A stretch of 64,000 nt of DNA, taken from the NCBI GenBank assembly GCA_902576905.1, contig CACGWW010000003.1, positions 62,001 through 126,000 on the forward strand, written 5' to 3'. The stretch's first letter is position 1; the number at the start of each line of letters is the position of its first letter. The notes under the pieces are model-generated. The model did no database searches. It was given only the letters and a program-made list of their open reading frames with translations, and had not been told where the DNA came from. A program made the position numbers and the translations under genes. This DNA is from an uncultured Alphaproteobacteria bacterium (GTDB taxonomy: Bacteria; Pseudomonadota; Alphaproteobacteria; Rhodobacterales; Rhodobacteraceae). Below are positions 10,216 through 18,795 of the stretch, piece by piece.

Positions 10216-11631
10216 TTAAATGTTTTTCAATTTACTAACTATCGTTTTCATTCCCATTGAGAAAGAGCCTTTAATCATTATTATATCGCCGTTTTCAAGT
10301 TTATTAACTAAAACATTCTGCATTTCTTCTACAGTCTCAGTCCAATATCCTCGCTTAGAGGTTGGCAACACATCAAAAAGTTTTTTCATTCTAGAGCCTA
10401 CGCAATAAATTTTATCGATTTTATCCAATCTTTCAAATTTGGATATGTTTACATGTTCTTGTATCTCAGAAAATCCAAGTTCTAGCATGTCTCCTAATAC
10501 GGCTATCCTCCTGTAATGCTCACCTTTACCCTTTTTGTTTGTGAAAATACAAGCAAGTGTTTCTAGAGAGGATTTTACTGAACTAGGGTTTGCATTATAA
10601 CTCTCATCTATAAGGTGTATTGTCTTTCTATAATCACTTGCTTTTAGTTTAACTTCTAAAACTTGACCACGCCCAGCCAAAGGAGACCAACTTTGCAGGG
10701 ATAAAATCGCTTTAGATAGATCTAAGTTTAGTGAGGATACAAGTGCCAATAACCCAGCGGCATTTTTCATGTAATGCTTTCCAGCAGTTTTAAGATTTAC
10801 ATTCCATGATTTCTGTTTCTGATCTACGATGGTCGATGTAATAGCGTTCCCCGACACTTCTATATTGCTGATCCTAACATCACTGCTTGCATTATACCCG
10901 AATGAAATTACATCGGGACCAAAATTTCTAACTTTTGCCCTAAGCTGGCTGAATTTTTCAATGCTACTTGGTATAATTGCCAAACCCTTTTGTTTCTGAC
11001 CTGAACAAATGGACGCTTTCTCCTCGACAATGTTATCTAAAGACTTTAGACCTTCTATATGCCCAATTGATACATCAGTTATTATCACGTGATCAGGCTG
11101 GACTATATGAGACAATTCAGCAATCTCACCCAAGCTATTTGTACCAATTTCCACTAAAACGTATTTAGTGTCTTTTGGTATGGTAGCTAAAGTTAATGAA
11201 CAACCTAGAATATTATTATAACTTTTCTTTGAAAAGTATGTCTTTCCAAACCCCTTAAAAACCAAGCCTCCCATATCTTTTGTGGAAGTTTTACCAGATG
11301 TTCCAGTAATTCCAATAAAAATGGCATTAGATCGGTTCCTAGCACTCTTTGCCATCCTTACTAATGCATTCACAACATCATCAACAACTAGTAACTTGTC
11401 AATATCATTCAATCCTTTTGGAATTTTACTGACCATAGCAGCTGCTGCACCATTATCAAAGGCTGCTTTAACAAAATCATGACCGTCTCTTTTCCCTGGC
11501 AACGCTATAAATAGGTCTCCTTCAATCATTTCCCTAGTATCAAAAGATATGCCTGTGGCTTCCCAGAATGACTTACATTGACCCGAGGTAGCAGCCTCTG
11601 CTGTATATTTATTCCATAAAAACTCAGTCAA
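10216..11631 (-). CDS. murF: UDP-N-acetylmuramoyl-tripeptide--D-Ala-D-Ala ligase
   Basis: GITGTSGKTSTKDM; DESYNANPSSVKSSL; VLGDMLELG. Confidence 0.95.
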   Translation of the reverse strand: MTEFLWNKYTAEAATSGQCKSFWEATGISFDTREMIEGDLFIALPGKRDGHDFVKAAFDNGAAAAMVSKIPKGLNDIDKLLVVDDVVNALVRMAKSARNRSNAIFIGITGTSGKTSTKDMGGLVFKGFGKTYFSKKSYNNILGCSLTLATIPKDTKYVLVEIGTNSLGEIAELSHIVQPDHVIITDVSIGHIEGLKSLDNIVEEKASICSGQKQKGLAIIPSSIEKFSQLRAKVRNFGPDVISFGYNASSDVRISNIEVSGNAITSTIVDQKQKSWNVNLKTAGKHYMKNAAGLLALVSSLNLDLSKAILSLQSWSPLAGRGQVLEVKLKASDYRKTIHLIDESYNANPSSVKSSLETLACIFTNKKGKGEHYRRIAVLGDMLELGFSEIQEHVNISKFERLDKIDKIYCVGSRMKKLFDVLPTSKRGYWTETVEEMQNVLVNKLENGDIIMIKGSFSMGMKTIVSKLKNI

Positions 11632-11638
11632 TTGAATC

Positions 11639-13120
11639 CTAGCCCGTTAATTCTATTGCCACACTCGCTTGCTCAAAATCACTAAACGGGAAATAATTAT
11701 CCCCTACTATTTGTACTTGCTCGTGACCTTTACCTGCAATTACGACTACGTCATCCAGTTGGGCTGATTGAATTGCTGTTGTTATTGCTTCTGCTCGATC
11801 TTCAATTTCAATGGCAATTGGGCAACTCTCAATAATTTGCTTTCTTATGGATTTGGCTTCTTCATAACGAGGATTATCATCTGTCACATAGATTAAATCA
11901 CAATATTTATATGCAATAGCACCCATGGGCTTTCTTTTATCTTTATCTCTATCTCCACCTGCACCAAATACGAGAACCAACTTACCCTTTGTTAACTCTC
12001 TAAGGGTTTCCAAAAGATGCTTCAAAGCACCAGGAGTATGTGCAAAATCTATATAGACTAAAGCTCCTTTTTTTGTTTTCCCAACAAATTCTAATCTACC
12101 AGGTACCGGTTTCAAAGAATTACAAAAATTAACCATATCTTCAAAATCAAACCCAAATTTTTCACAAGTAAGCAACGCCATTCCAATATTTATTGCCTGG
12201 AATGCACCTATTAAATGTGTTTGAAATGCATAAAAAAATCTACCTCTGATAATTTCTATAAATTGGATCGCTGGTGTAATTTGCGTGACCCTTAGCTTGA
12301 TGTCCGCTGTATCGCTAAAGCCAATTGTTTCAATTTTAAAACCTTTATTTTTTGCTTTAGCTAAAAATATTTTTCCATATTCATCATCAATATTTACAAT
12401 TATATTTGTATCCAACCTCAACATATCAAGAATACTCAACTTCGCATGAAAATATGTTTCCATATCTTTATGATAATCCAAGTGATCTTGAGATAAATTA
12501 GTAAAGCAGAAAACATCGAATGCTAAATTTTTTATCCGTTTTTGCACTATGGAATGGGATGATACCTCTAAAAGAGCATAGTCGGAACCCTTCAACTTAG
12601 CCATTTGCAAAATTCTAGCAATAAAAGATTGGTCTGGCGTAGTATTATTAGTTCTTAAACTTAAAACCCCACCAACACCCAGTGTCCCTATAGTCACACA
12701 TGAGCTGTTTTTTTTTTCAATGAGCTGTTGGCTAAAATTTACCACCGATGTTTTTCCATTTGTTCCTGTAACCCCCATAACAAATTTTGGTTTATCCGGA
12801 TAAAATATTTGACAAAGATAATCAAAAGTAGACTCGAGATTTCTGACCAATAGAAAAGGTATATTTGGTTTTAAGTCTTTATCTGATGCAAATTTAAATC
12901 CTTCGGGGTCGGTAATTACAAGACTTGCACCTCTTTCAATAGCTTGATTGCTAAAAAGCACTCCGTGACTATTTTTTGTTGCACCTGCCTTTGCAAGGAA
13001 AATATTTCCTTTTTCAACCCTTGTTGAATTTGTTTCAATACCCGTGATTTCAGGATCTATATCGTTCCATTGCCCATTCCGGTCAATCTCATTGATTTTG
13101 AGTTTTGACAGTTTAGTCAT
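11639..13120 (-). CDS. murE: UDP-N-acetylmuramoyl-L-alanyl-D-glutamate--2,6-diaminopimelate ligase
   Basis: GVTGTNGKTSVVNF; DFAHTPGALKHLL; DDNPRYEEA (DNPR meso-DAP motif); GKGHEQVQ. Confidence 0.96.
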   Translation of the reverse strand: MTKLSKLKINEIDRNGQWNDIDPEITGIETNSTRVEKGNIFLAKAGATKNSHGVLFSNQAIERGASLVITDPEGFKFASDKDLKPNIPFLLVRNLESTFDYLCQIFYPDKPKFVMGVTGTNGKTSVVNFSQQLIEKKNSSCVTIGTLGVGGVLSLRTNNTTPDQSFIARILQMAKLKGSDYALLEVSSHSIVQKRIKNLAFDVFCFTNLSQDHLDYHKDMETYFHAKLSILDMLRLDTNIIVNIDDEYGKIFLAKAKNKGFKIETIGFSDTADIKLRVTQITPAIQFIEIIRGRFFYAFQTHLIGAFQAINIGMALLTCEKFGFDFEDMVNFCNSLKPVPGRLEFVGKTKKGALVYIDFAHTPGALKHLLETLRELTKGKLVLVFGAGGDRDKDKRKPMGAIAYKYCDLIYVTDDNPRYEEAKSIRKQIIESCPIAIEIEDRAEAITTAIQSAQLDDVVVIAGKGHEQVQIVGDNYFPFSDFEQASVAIELTG

Positions 13121-13138
13121 GATTTGTTCTTCTAAACA

Positions 13139-14833
13139 TCACAAACCTCTATAAAACACCAATGCTTGGTGACCAGGAGCCACATTCATTAAGGGCCCAG
13201 TTCTCTCGATCAATTTTTTAACCATGGGTACTACAGTGCAACTTGCGTATCTGCACGGCTCTTGTAGAAGATTATTCTCTGGTTCATCTAAAAAAGCTGC
13301 AATTACAAACCTTGGCTCTTGGAGCGGAAATAAGCCAACAAAATTTGCAAATACCTTGTCTTTTTGATATCCTCTGGTACCTAGGGAAATTTTTTCTGCT
13401 GTGCCTGTTTTTCCACCAATCCTGTAATATTTACTTCTCAAAATTCTTGCAGTTCCTCTTTGGTCGGTAACTACTGCTTCTAATAGTTTTAGCATTTCAT
13501 CAGAAGTTGTTTTCTTTAAAACCCTAGATCCAGATTGGCTATTATGGTTTTTTTTCAAAATAGTAGGCTCTATATTGAACCCTCCATTTCCCAAGATTGC
13601 ATAGGCTTTAGCTAAATGTAGTAGTGAAACCGACATACCATATCCATAGGATACAGTCGCCAGGGTTATGTCATGCCAATTTTTTGGCAAAATAGGCCGT
13701 GTTGTATTTGCCTCTCTTAATTCCAAGCGCACTGGCTCCAACAGCCCTAGTTTCGAGAAAATTTCTTTCAATCCTTTTTCTCCAACCATTAAAGCGAGCC
13801 TCGCAGATCCTACATTTGATGATCGCACAATTATCTCATAGATAGAACTCTCGCTGTTAAATTTGTACTTATCTTCAATTTTTCTAGAGTTTATTCTAAA
13901 TGCTCTCGTATCAACTAGGGAATCTAAAGTGAATAGATCTTTTTCTAAACCCTGAGCAACTGAGAATATTTTAAAAGTTGATCCCATCTCATAGACCCCT
14001 TGAATAACTCTATTAAAATAAATACTAGAATCTTTGTCTTTTCCAAGCACTCCTCTTTCTTTATTTGCATTGAAGTCTGGTGAGGAAGCTAAAGCGACAA
14101 TTTCACCATTATGTATATTCATCATAACAACGCCCCCGGCTTTGGCTCCCATTCTTTTTTGCCATTCTTTCAAAACATTTTCAACTTCCGCTTGGACTGG
14201 AAGATCTAAAGATAAATTAATAGATTTATTCTTTACTTTAGACGAGTTTTTTATTGCTAATTTATTTTCAAAAGCTCTCTCAACACCAGAAATTCCTGAG
14301 ATTTCAGCATAGTTGACATCAAACTCATTTACTTTTGTGTAGCCAAGTACATGCGACGCTAATGTTCCATAGGGATAGAAACGATACTCTCTTTTACCAA
14401 AATAAATTCCTGGTTGACCGAGATCAAAAAGCGCTTTTTCTTGCCTTGGTGAAACTATACTTTTCAACCAAAAAAACTTTCGACCATCATTTAATTTATT
14501 TAATAATACAGCTTCATTCAAATCAGGAAATATGCCTTTTAATCGTTGAGCAACAAGTGACTTTTTCTGAATTTCATCTGGCCGGATGTAGGCAGAAGCT
14601 CCCTCAAGATTGGTTGCTAAAATATTTCCATTCCTATCTGAAATATTTAATCTGGAAAATATTGCTTCCCTCTCAGTAAAACTGATATTTTTTTTATTTT
14701 CCTTCGATGCCAGAAATGCTATCTTCCCGCTGATCAAAGAAAAACCTGTTAATACCATCAAACTAAATAGGATTAGCCTTGATCGAGTTCTGGGATGCTC
14801 CGTGAAAAGTTTTTCTTTATTACTACTCTTCAT
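13139..14833 (-). CDS. ftsI: Peptidoglycan transpeptidase FtsI (PBP3)
   Basis: Transpeptidase motifs: EMGSTFKIF (SxxK), SSN, KTGTAEK; dcw order. Confidence 0.95.
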   Translation of the reverse strand: MKSSNKEKLFTEHPRTRSRLILFSLMVLTGFSLISGKIAFLASKENKKNISFTEREAIFSRLNISDRNGNILATNLEGASAYIRPDEIQKKSLVAQRLKGIFPDLNEAVLLNKLNDGRKFFWLKSIVSPRQEKALFDLGQPGIYFGKREYRFYPYGTLASHVLGYTKVNEFDVNYAEISGISGVERAFENKLAIKNSSKVKNKSINLSLDLPVQAEVENVLKEWQKRMGAKAGGVVMMNIHNGEIVALASSPDFNANKERGVLGKDKDSSIYFNRVIQGVYEMGSTFKIFSVAQGLEKDLFTLDSLVDTRAFRINSRKIEDKYKFNSESSIYEIIVRSSNVGSARLALMVGEKGLKEIFSKLGLLEPVRLELREANTTRPILPKNWHDITLATVSYGYGMSVSLLHLAKAYAILGNGGFNIEPTILKKNHNSQSGSRVLKKTTSDEMLKLLEAVVTDQRGTARILRSKYYRIGGKTGTAEKISLGTRGYQKDKVFANFVGLFPLQEPRFVIAAFLDEPENNLLQEPCRYASCTVVPMVKKLIERTGPLMNVAPGHQALVFYRGL

Positions 14834-15176
14834 ACGTAATTCCAGTAAGCCGTTTATCTACTAATACCGTTGATTCATTTTCACTGAATTGACCCCGATA
14901 TATGTCAGAAAACGAAATGAAATCATCTGGGTTGATTGGAGTTAATCTTAACTCAGAGAAATAATACTCAGTCAGTTTTCTTAAACGATCGGGACGATTT
15001 AAATGAGCCCATTCTGCATTCAAGATTTTGAAATTTTTATTTGCTGAGAGGATAGATTTTTCAAGTTCTTTTACTCTCTGATCAGCAGCTCGACTGTCAT
15101 AATTTATTTTATATGCCCACAAGCCCAGGGCAAAAGTACTTCCTATGAGAGTTCCAATTAGAAAAAACTTCAACAT
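14823..15176 (-). CDS. ftsL: Cell division protein FtsL-like
   Basis: Between rsmH and ftsI; MLKFFLIGTLIGSTFALGLWAYKI TM then coiled coil; ATG at 15176 directly follows the rsmH stop at 15178 (TGAAATG). The longer track ORF (to 15311) overlaps rsmH. Confidence 0.8.
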   Translation of the reverse strand: MLKFFLIGTLIGSTFALGLWAYKINYDSRAADQRVKELEKSILSANKNFKILNAEWAHLNRPDRLRKLTEYYFSELRLTPINPDDFISFSDIYRGQFSENESTVLVDKRLTGITYEE

Positions 15177-15177
15177 T

Positions 15178-16152
15178 TCATATATCCAACTCGATCTGTG
15201 GAAATTCCATTGTTGCAAAAAATCTTGATGGGCCATCTGAAACTTTTTTATAAACTCTAAGTTTTGCAGATCTTGCTCTTTTATTTCTATCGAGTTCTTC
15301 AATAGTAGCAACCACTGGCTTTTTATTTACTGGTATAAGGGATGGAGAAGTTTTAGAGGTTGGTGGACTATACCTGTTTGTTGAAGAAGCTTTTCCTGAC
15401 ATTATTTTGCCAAAATCTTTTACGATCTTATCCTCAAGGCTATGAAAAGTCACTACAGCTATAATTCCGCCCTTTCTTACTATTTTTTCGGCGAAGACCA
15501 AAGCTTTTGATAAATCTTTTAATTCATTGTTCACAGCAATTCTAATTGCTTGGAAAGTTTTTGTGGCAGGATCCTTTTTAAAGTTTTTTGGGACTATAGC
15601 TCTTATAATCTCTGCTAATTCAAGTGTAGTATTTATTTTCCTTTTATTTCTTTCTTTAACAATTTTATTTGCAATTTTTCTTGCTTTTCTTTCTTGTCCA
15701 TAAAAGAAAATCAAATCAGCTAAAGTGGCCTCTGAACAGAGATTTATTATGTCGGAAGCAGTTGGACCAGGTTGATTGCCCATTCTCATATCAAGAGGGC
15801 CACTTTCCTTGAATGAAAATCCCCTTAGAGGATTGTCTAAATGCATTGATGAAACACCAAGATCTAAAACAACTCCACAGATATCATCTCTACAGGTAAT
15901 ATCATTATTTTTCTGCATATCTGCAAAGTTTTGATTGTAAAAATTTATCATATCTCCATATTCATCTTGTATATTCTTGAGGAACACTTTTGTCGAAGAA
16001 TCCTTATCGATTGCTAAAACTTTGCAAGCACCATTTTGAAGCAAAGCTCTAGTATAACTCCCGGCTCCAAATGTGCCATCAATCCAACAACCAGTAATTG
16101 GTGCGACTAAACTTATAAAATCATTAAGTAAAACCGGTTCATGTTTTTGCAA
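15178..16152 (-). CDS. rsmH: 16S rRNA (cytosine1402-N4)-methyltransferase
   Basis: HEPVLLNDFI; DGTFGAGSYTRALL; DLGVSSMHLDNPLRGFSF; TFHSLEDKIVK. Confidence 0.96.
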   Translation of the reverse strand: MQKHEPVLLNDFISLVAPITGCWIDGTFGAGSYTRALLQNGACKVLAIDKDSSTKVFLKNIQDEYGDMINFYNQNFADMQKNNDITCRDDICGVVLDLGVSSMHLDNPLRGFSFKESGPLDMRMGNQPGPTASDIINLCSEATLADLIFFYGQERKARKIANKIVKERNKRKINTTLELAEIIRAIVPKNFKKDPATKTFQAIRIAVNNELKDLSKALVFAEKIVRKGGIIAVVTFHSLEDKIVKDFGKIMSGKASSTNRYSPPTSKTSPSLIPVNKKPVVATIEELDRNKRARSAKLRVYKKVSDGPSRFFATMEFPQIELDI

Positions 16153-16176
16153 TATTTTCCCAATCTCCCAAAACTA

Positions 16177-16674
16177 TTAATCTTGCAATTGATCTAATTT
16201 CAAAAATGGGTTTTCATCTTCTGATAAGTTCTTAAATGATGAGTCCAAGGCGTTGAGTTCATTTTGATAGTTTTTTGGTTCCCATATTTGAAACTTTTCA
16301 CCCATACCTGCAAATAGTGCTTCATCCCCAATACCAATTTTCTCTTTAAGTCGGTGAGATAGCACAATTCTTCCTGTCTCATCTAGCTGCATATATGTAG
16401 ATTGGGTATTTATAAATCGCTCAAGCATTTCTCTGTCTTTTGAAAACCTTGGTAGTTTACTAATAAGTTTGTCAACTTTGCTAATCGAGTTAATAGTATA
16501 GCCCTCTAAACAACTTCCCCTCACACCTCCATATACAATTACGAAGTTTGGGGAAGATCCTGTACTGAAATCCGGATCACCCTCTTCAAGAACACGGCGA
16601 AAGGCCGCAGGGACTGAGACACGGCCTTTAGCATCTACCTTATGTAATGACTCACCTCTAAATCGCCTTATCAA
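16177..16674 (-). CDS. mraZ: Transcriptional regulator MraZ
   Basis: RRFRGESLHKVDAKGRVSVPAAFRRVL; second AbrB-like repeat LDETGRIVLSHRLKE. TTG start at 16674 preceded by GGGGAG fits the family N-terminus better than the upstream ATG at 16728. Confidence 0.88.
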   Translation of the reverse strand: MIRRFRGESLHKVDAKGRVSVPAAFRRVLEEGDPDFSTGSSPNFVIVYGGVRGSCLEGYTINSISKVDKLISKLPRFSKDREMLERFINTQSTYMQLDETGRIVLSHRLKEKIGIGDEALFAGMGEKFQIWEPKNYQNELNALDSSFKNLSEDENPFLKLDQLQD

Positions 16675-16745
16675 TAAAAATCTCCCCAGAGGCCTGATCC
16701 ATATCTGTTTTAATATTCTTGTTATCAAGCTGTTTATGGTTTGGT

Positions 16746-16816
16746 GCAGACGCGATGCCTGTATAAACCTGCTTATTTTCCTTGGAAATTATCCTCATTT
16801 TTTATATCGCGTCTGC
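16746..16816. repeat. 11-bp perfect inverted repeat GCAGACGCGAT...ATCGCGTCTGC (49-nt loop) upstream of mraZ
   Basis: GCAGACGCGAT at 16746-16756 and its exact reverse complement at 16806-16816. Confidence 0.8.
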
Positions 16817-16822
16817 CATCTT

Positions 16823-16862
16823 ATGGGATATCATGGAATTTTATGGAAATCAATGGAAAATT
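16823..16862 (+). promoter_or_regulatory. Four 10-bp-phased ATGGRA direct repeats: candidate MraZ-binding boxes
   Basis: ATGGGATATC / ATGGAATTTT / ATGGAAATCA / ATGGAAAATT starting at 16823, 16833, 16843, 16853, about 150 bp upstream of the mraZ start. Confidence 0.7.
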
Positions 16863-16871
16863 TTTTTATTT

Positions 16872-17226
16872 GTGCGGATGATTTGTAAGCCGGATCCTGT
16901 AAACACTTTGTGTTTGGTGACCATTCATCTCGACTTATTGTTGCCAATAAGTTCTAGCGACCAACCCGGACTCTGTCTGGAACAACCGAGCTATGCTCAC
17001 GAGTCCCTATTAGGTCTTGCTCCTGGTGGGGCTTGCCATGCCTTCTTTGTTACCAAAAAAGCGGTGAGCTCTTACCTCACCTTTTCACCCTTACCTAACA
17101 ATTAGGCGGTATATTTTCTGTGGCGCTTTCCCTCAAGTTACCTTGGCCAGCTGTTAGCTGGCACCATCTTCCATGGAGTCCGGACTTTCCTCAGCTTTTA
17201 GGCTGCAGCCACCCAACCATCCGCAC
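16872..17226 (-). ncRNA. rnpB: RNase P RNA (bacterial class A)
   Basis: Reverse strand has GAGGAAAGTCCGGACTCCATGGAAGA near the 5' end, GGTAAGGGTGAAAAGGTGAGGTAAGAGCTCACCGC, and CCGGCTTACAAATCATCCGCAC at the 3' end. Confidence 0.95.
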
Positions 17227-17234
17227 TGAAAGCC

Positions 17235-17261
17235 TTTACAGCAAAAAAAAACCAATTTCAA
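17235..17261 (-). promoter_or_regulatory. Candidate rnpB promoter (-35 TTGAAA, 15-nt spacer, extended -10 TGCTGTAAA)
   Basis: Located 8 nt before the rnpB 5' end; -35 overlaps the stop codon of the upstream gene; spacer is short. Confidence 0.4.
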
Positions 17262-17995
17262 TCAATTTCAGTCCAGAAATTTTTTAAAACAGTAAAATCC
17301 TCTAGCTTCAATTTTTTTGACTCTCCGGTTTGTAAATTATCTAATTTAAATGGTCCAAACGTATTCCTTATAAGTCTCACTACAGTTAAGTTGAAACTGG
17401 CTAATATTTTTCTAATTTCTCTATTTTTACCCTCGGTTAAGACCATTTCAATCCATGAATATGCTTTTTTACTTTCTAAAACTCTTGCAACTATGGGTTT
17501 GTAGTTTAACCCCTCCAGTGACACACCTCTTTCTATATCGTTTAAATTTGAATTCGTTAAGTGACCCTTTATTTTTACTTTATAAACCCTTTCAAACTTG
17601 TTTTTTGGTAATTCAAGATATCTTTTTAATTCTCCATTGTTAGTTAAAATCATCAAGCCTTCAGAGTCATAATCCAGCCGACCTATAATCATTAGGTGTT
17701 GTAATCTACCATCAATAAGGTCAAATATGGTCTTTCTACCCAGTGTATCTTTTGAAGTACTTAGGTAGCCTCTTGGTTTATAAAGCACATGTAAGCTTGT
17801 AGAGATTGACTGACTTACAATTAAACCGTCTAATTTTAAGACGTCTTTTTTAGTACAGTTTCTCCAAGGCTCGACTACAGTCTTTCCATTTAAAGTTACC
17901 CTTCCGTCTAGGATTAATTTTTCAGCCTCTCTTCTTGATGCCAAGCCAGCCTTGGCTAGACGTCTAGATATCCTTATCTCACTTTTGATTGACAT
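17258..17995 (-). CDS. rluB: RluB/RsuA-family 23S rRNA pseudouridine synthase
   Basis: S4 domain RISRRLAKAGLASRREAEKLILDGRV; catalytic region IGRLDYDSEGLMILTNNGEL; EGKNREIRKILA. Confidence 0.87.
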   Translation of the reverse strand: MSIKSEIRISRRLAKAGLASRREAEKLILDGRVTLNGKTVVEPWRNCTKKDVLKLDGLIVSQSISTSLHVLYKPRGYLSTSKDTLGRKTIFDLIDGRLQHLMIIGRLDYDSEGLMILTNNGELKRYLELPKNKFERVYKVKIKGHLTNSNLNDIERGVSLEGLNYKPIVARVLESKKAYSWIEMVLTEGKNREIRKILASFNLTVVRLIRNTFGPFKLDNLQTGESKKLKLEDFTVLKNFWTEID

Positions 17996-18047
17996 AATTA
18001 CAAATTAAACATACATCGATATAAACATTCTCATCTTTATACATGTT

Positions 18048-18524
18048 ATGATAAAAGACGAAAATATGGAATTAGCAATCAAAGAAGCAAAAAACGCTGC
18101 TCAAAGGAATGAAATACCTGTAGGAGCAATAATCAAAGAGGCTTCAGGAGAAATAATTGCAATAGAAAGCAATAAAATAATACAATTATGCGACCCCACA
18201 GCTCACGCAGAAATAAATGCAATAAGAACAGCCTGCCTGGCACGTAAAGACCTTTATTTATCTGATTGCACTATGTATGTAACTCTCGAACCATGTTCGA
18301 TGTGTTTAGCCGCTATAGTTAATTCAAGGCTTAAAAAGTTAATATATGGGCTACCGTCTCCTAAATATGGTGCTTTCAGTTCAAATCATTCAACTTGTCA
18401 AAACATAGAAAGAGCTGTTAAAAATACTGAAGTTTATGGTGGATTTTACCAACGGGAGATCTCACAAATAATGAAAGAATTTTTTGAAGTTAGAAGGGTA
18501 GGGTTTAATGGAAATAGATACTGA
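18048..18524 (+). CDS. tadA: tRNA-specific adenosine deaminase
   Basis: HAEINAIRTA and PCSMCLAAI zinc motifs. Confidence 0.93.
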   Translation: MIKDENMELAIKEAKNAAQRNEIPVGAIIKEASGEIIAIESNKIIQLCDPTAHAEINAIRTACLARKDLYLSDCTMYVTLEPCSMCLAAIVNSRLKKLIYGLPSPKYGAFSSNHSTCQNIERAVKNTEVYGGFYQREISQIMKEFFEVRRVGFNGNRY

Positions 18525-18795
18525 AACGGTGTTAAAAATCGCAAGACTCTCTCGAATAAAGATCAATGAAGGCGAGTCAGCTGATATCCAAAAGGACCTC
18601 AACAGAATTGTTGAATTTGTAAAAAAACTAGGTGAGATTGATATTGACGGAATCGATGAGTTCAACTTTGGCAAAACAAACATAGAGGATATTAGAAAAG
18701 ATAGCGTTACAATTTATGACAATACCGATGACATACTTAAAAATACGAAAAATAAAAATCAAGATTTCTTCACCGTTCCGAAAATAGTGGAATGA
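18508..18795 (+). CDS. gatC: Asp/Glu-tRNA amidotransferase subunit C
   Basis: VLKIARLSRIKINEGE; immediately upstream of gatA. Confidence 0.92.
   Translation: MEIDTETVLKIARLSRIKINEGESADIQKDLNRIVEFVKKLGEIDIDGIDEFNFGKTNIEDIRKDSVTIYDNTDDILKNTKNKNQDFFTVPKIVE

Noticed and set aside
14823-15311. Longer 162-aa start for the ftsL ORF
   Set aside because: The first about 45 aa overlap rsmH; an ATG directly after the rsmH stop gives a normal FtsL topology.
16782-17105. 107-aa plus-strand ORF upstream of tadA/rluB region
   Set aside because: Lies over the MraZ boxes and antisense to the RNase P RNA, whose conserved RNA elements explain the sequence.
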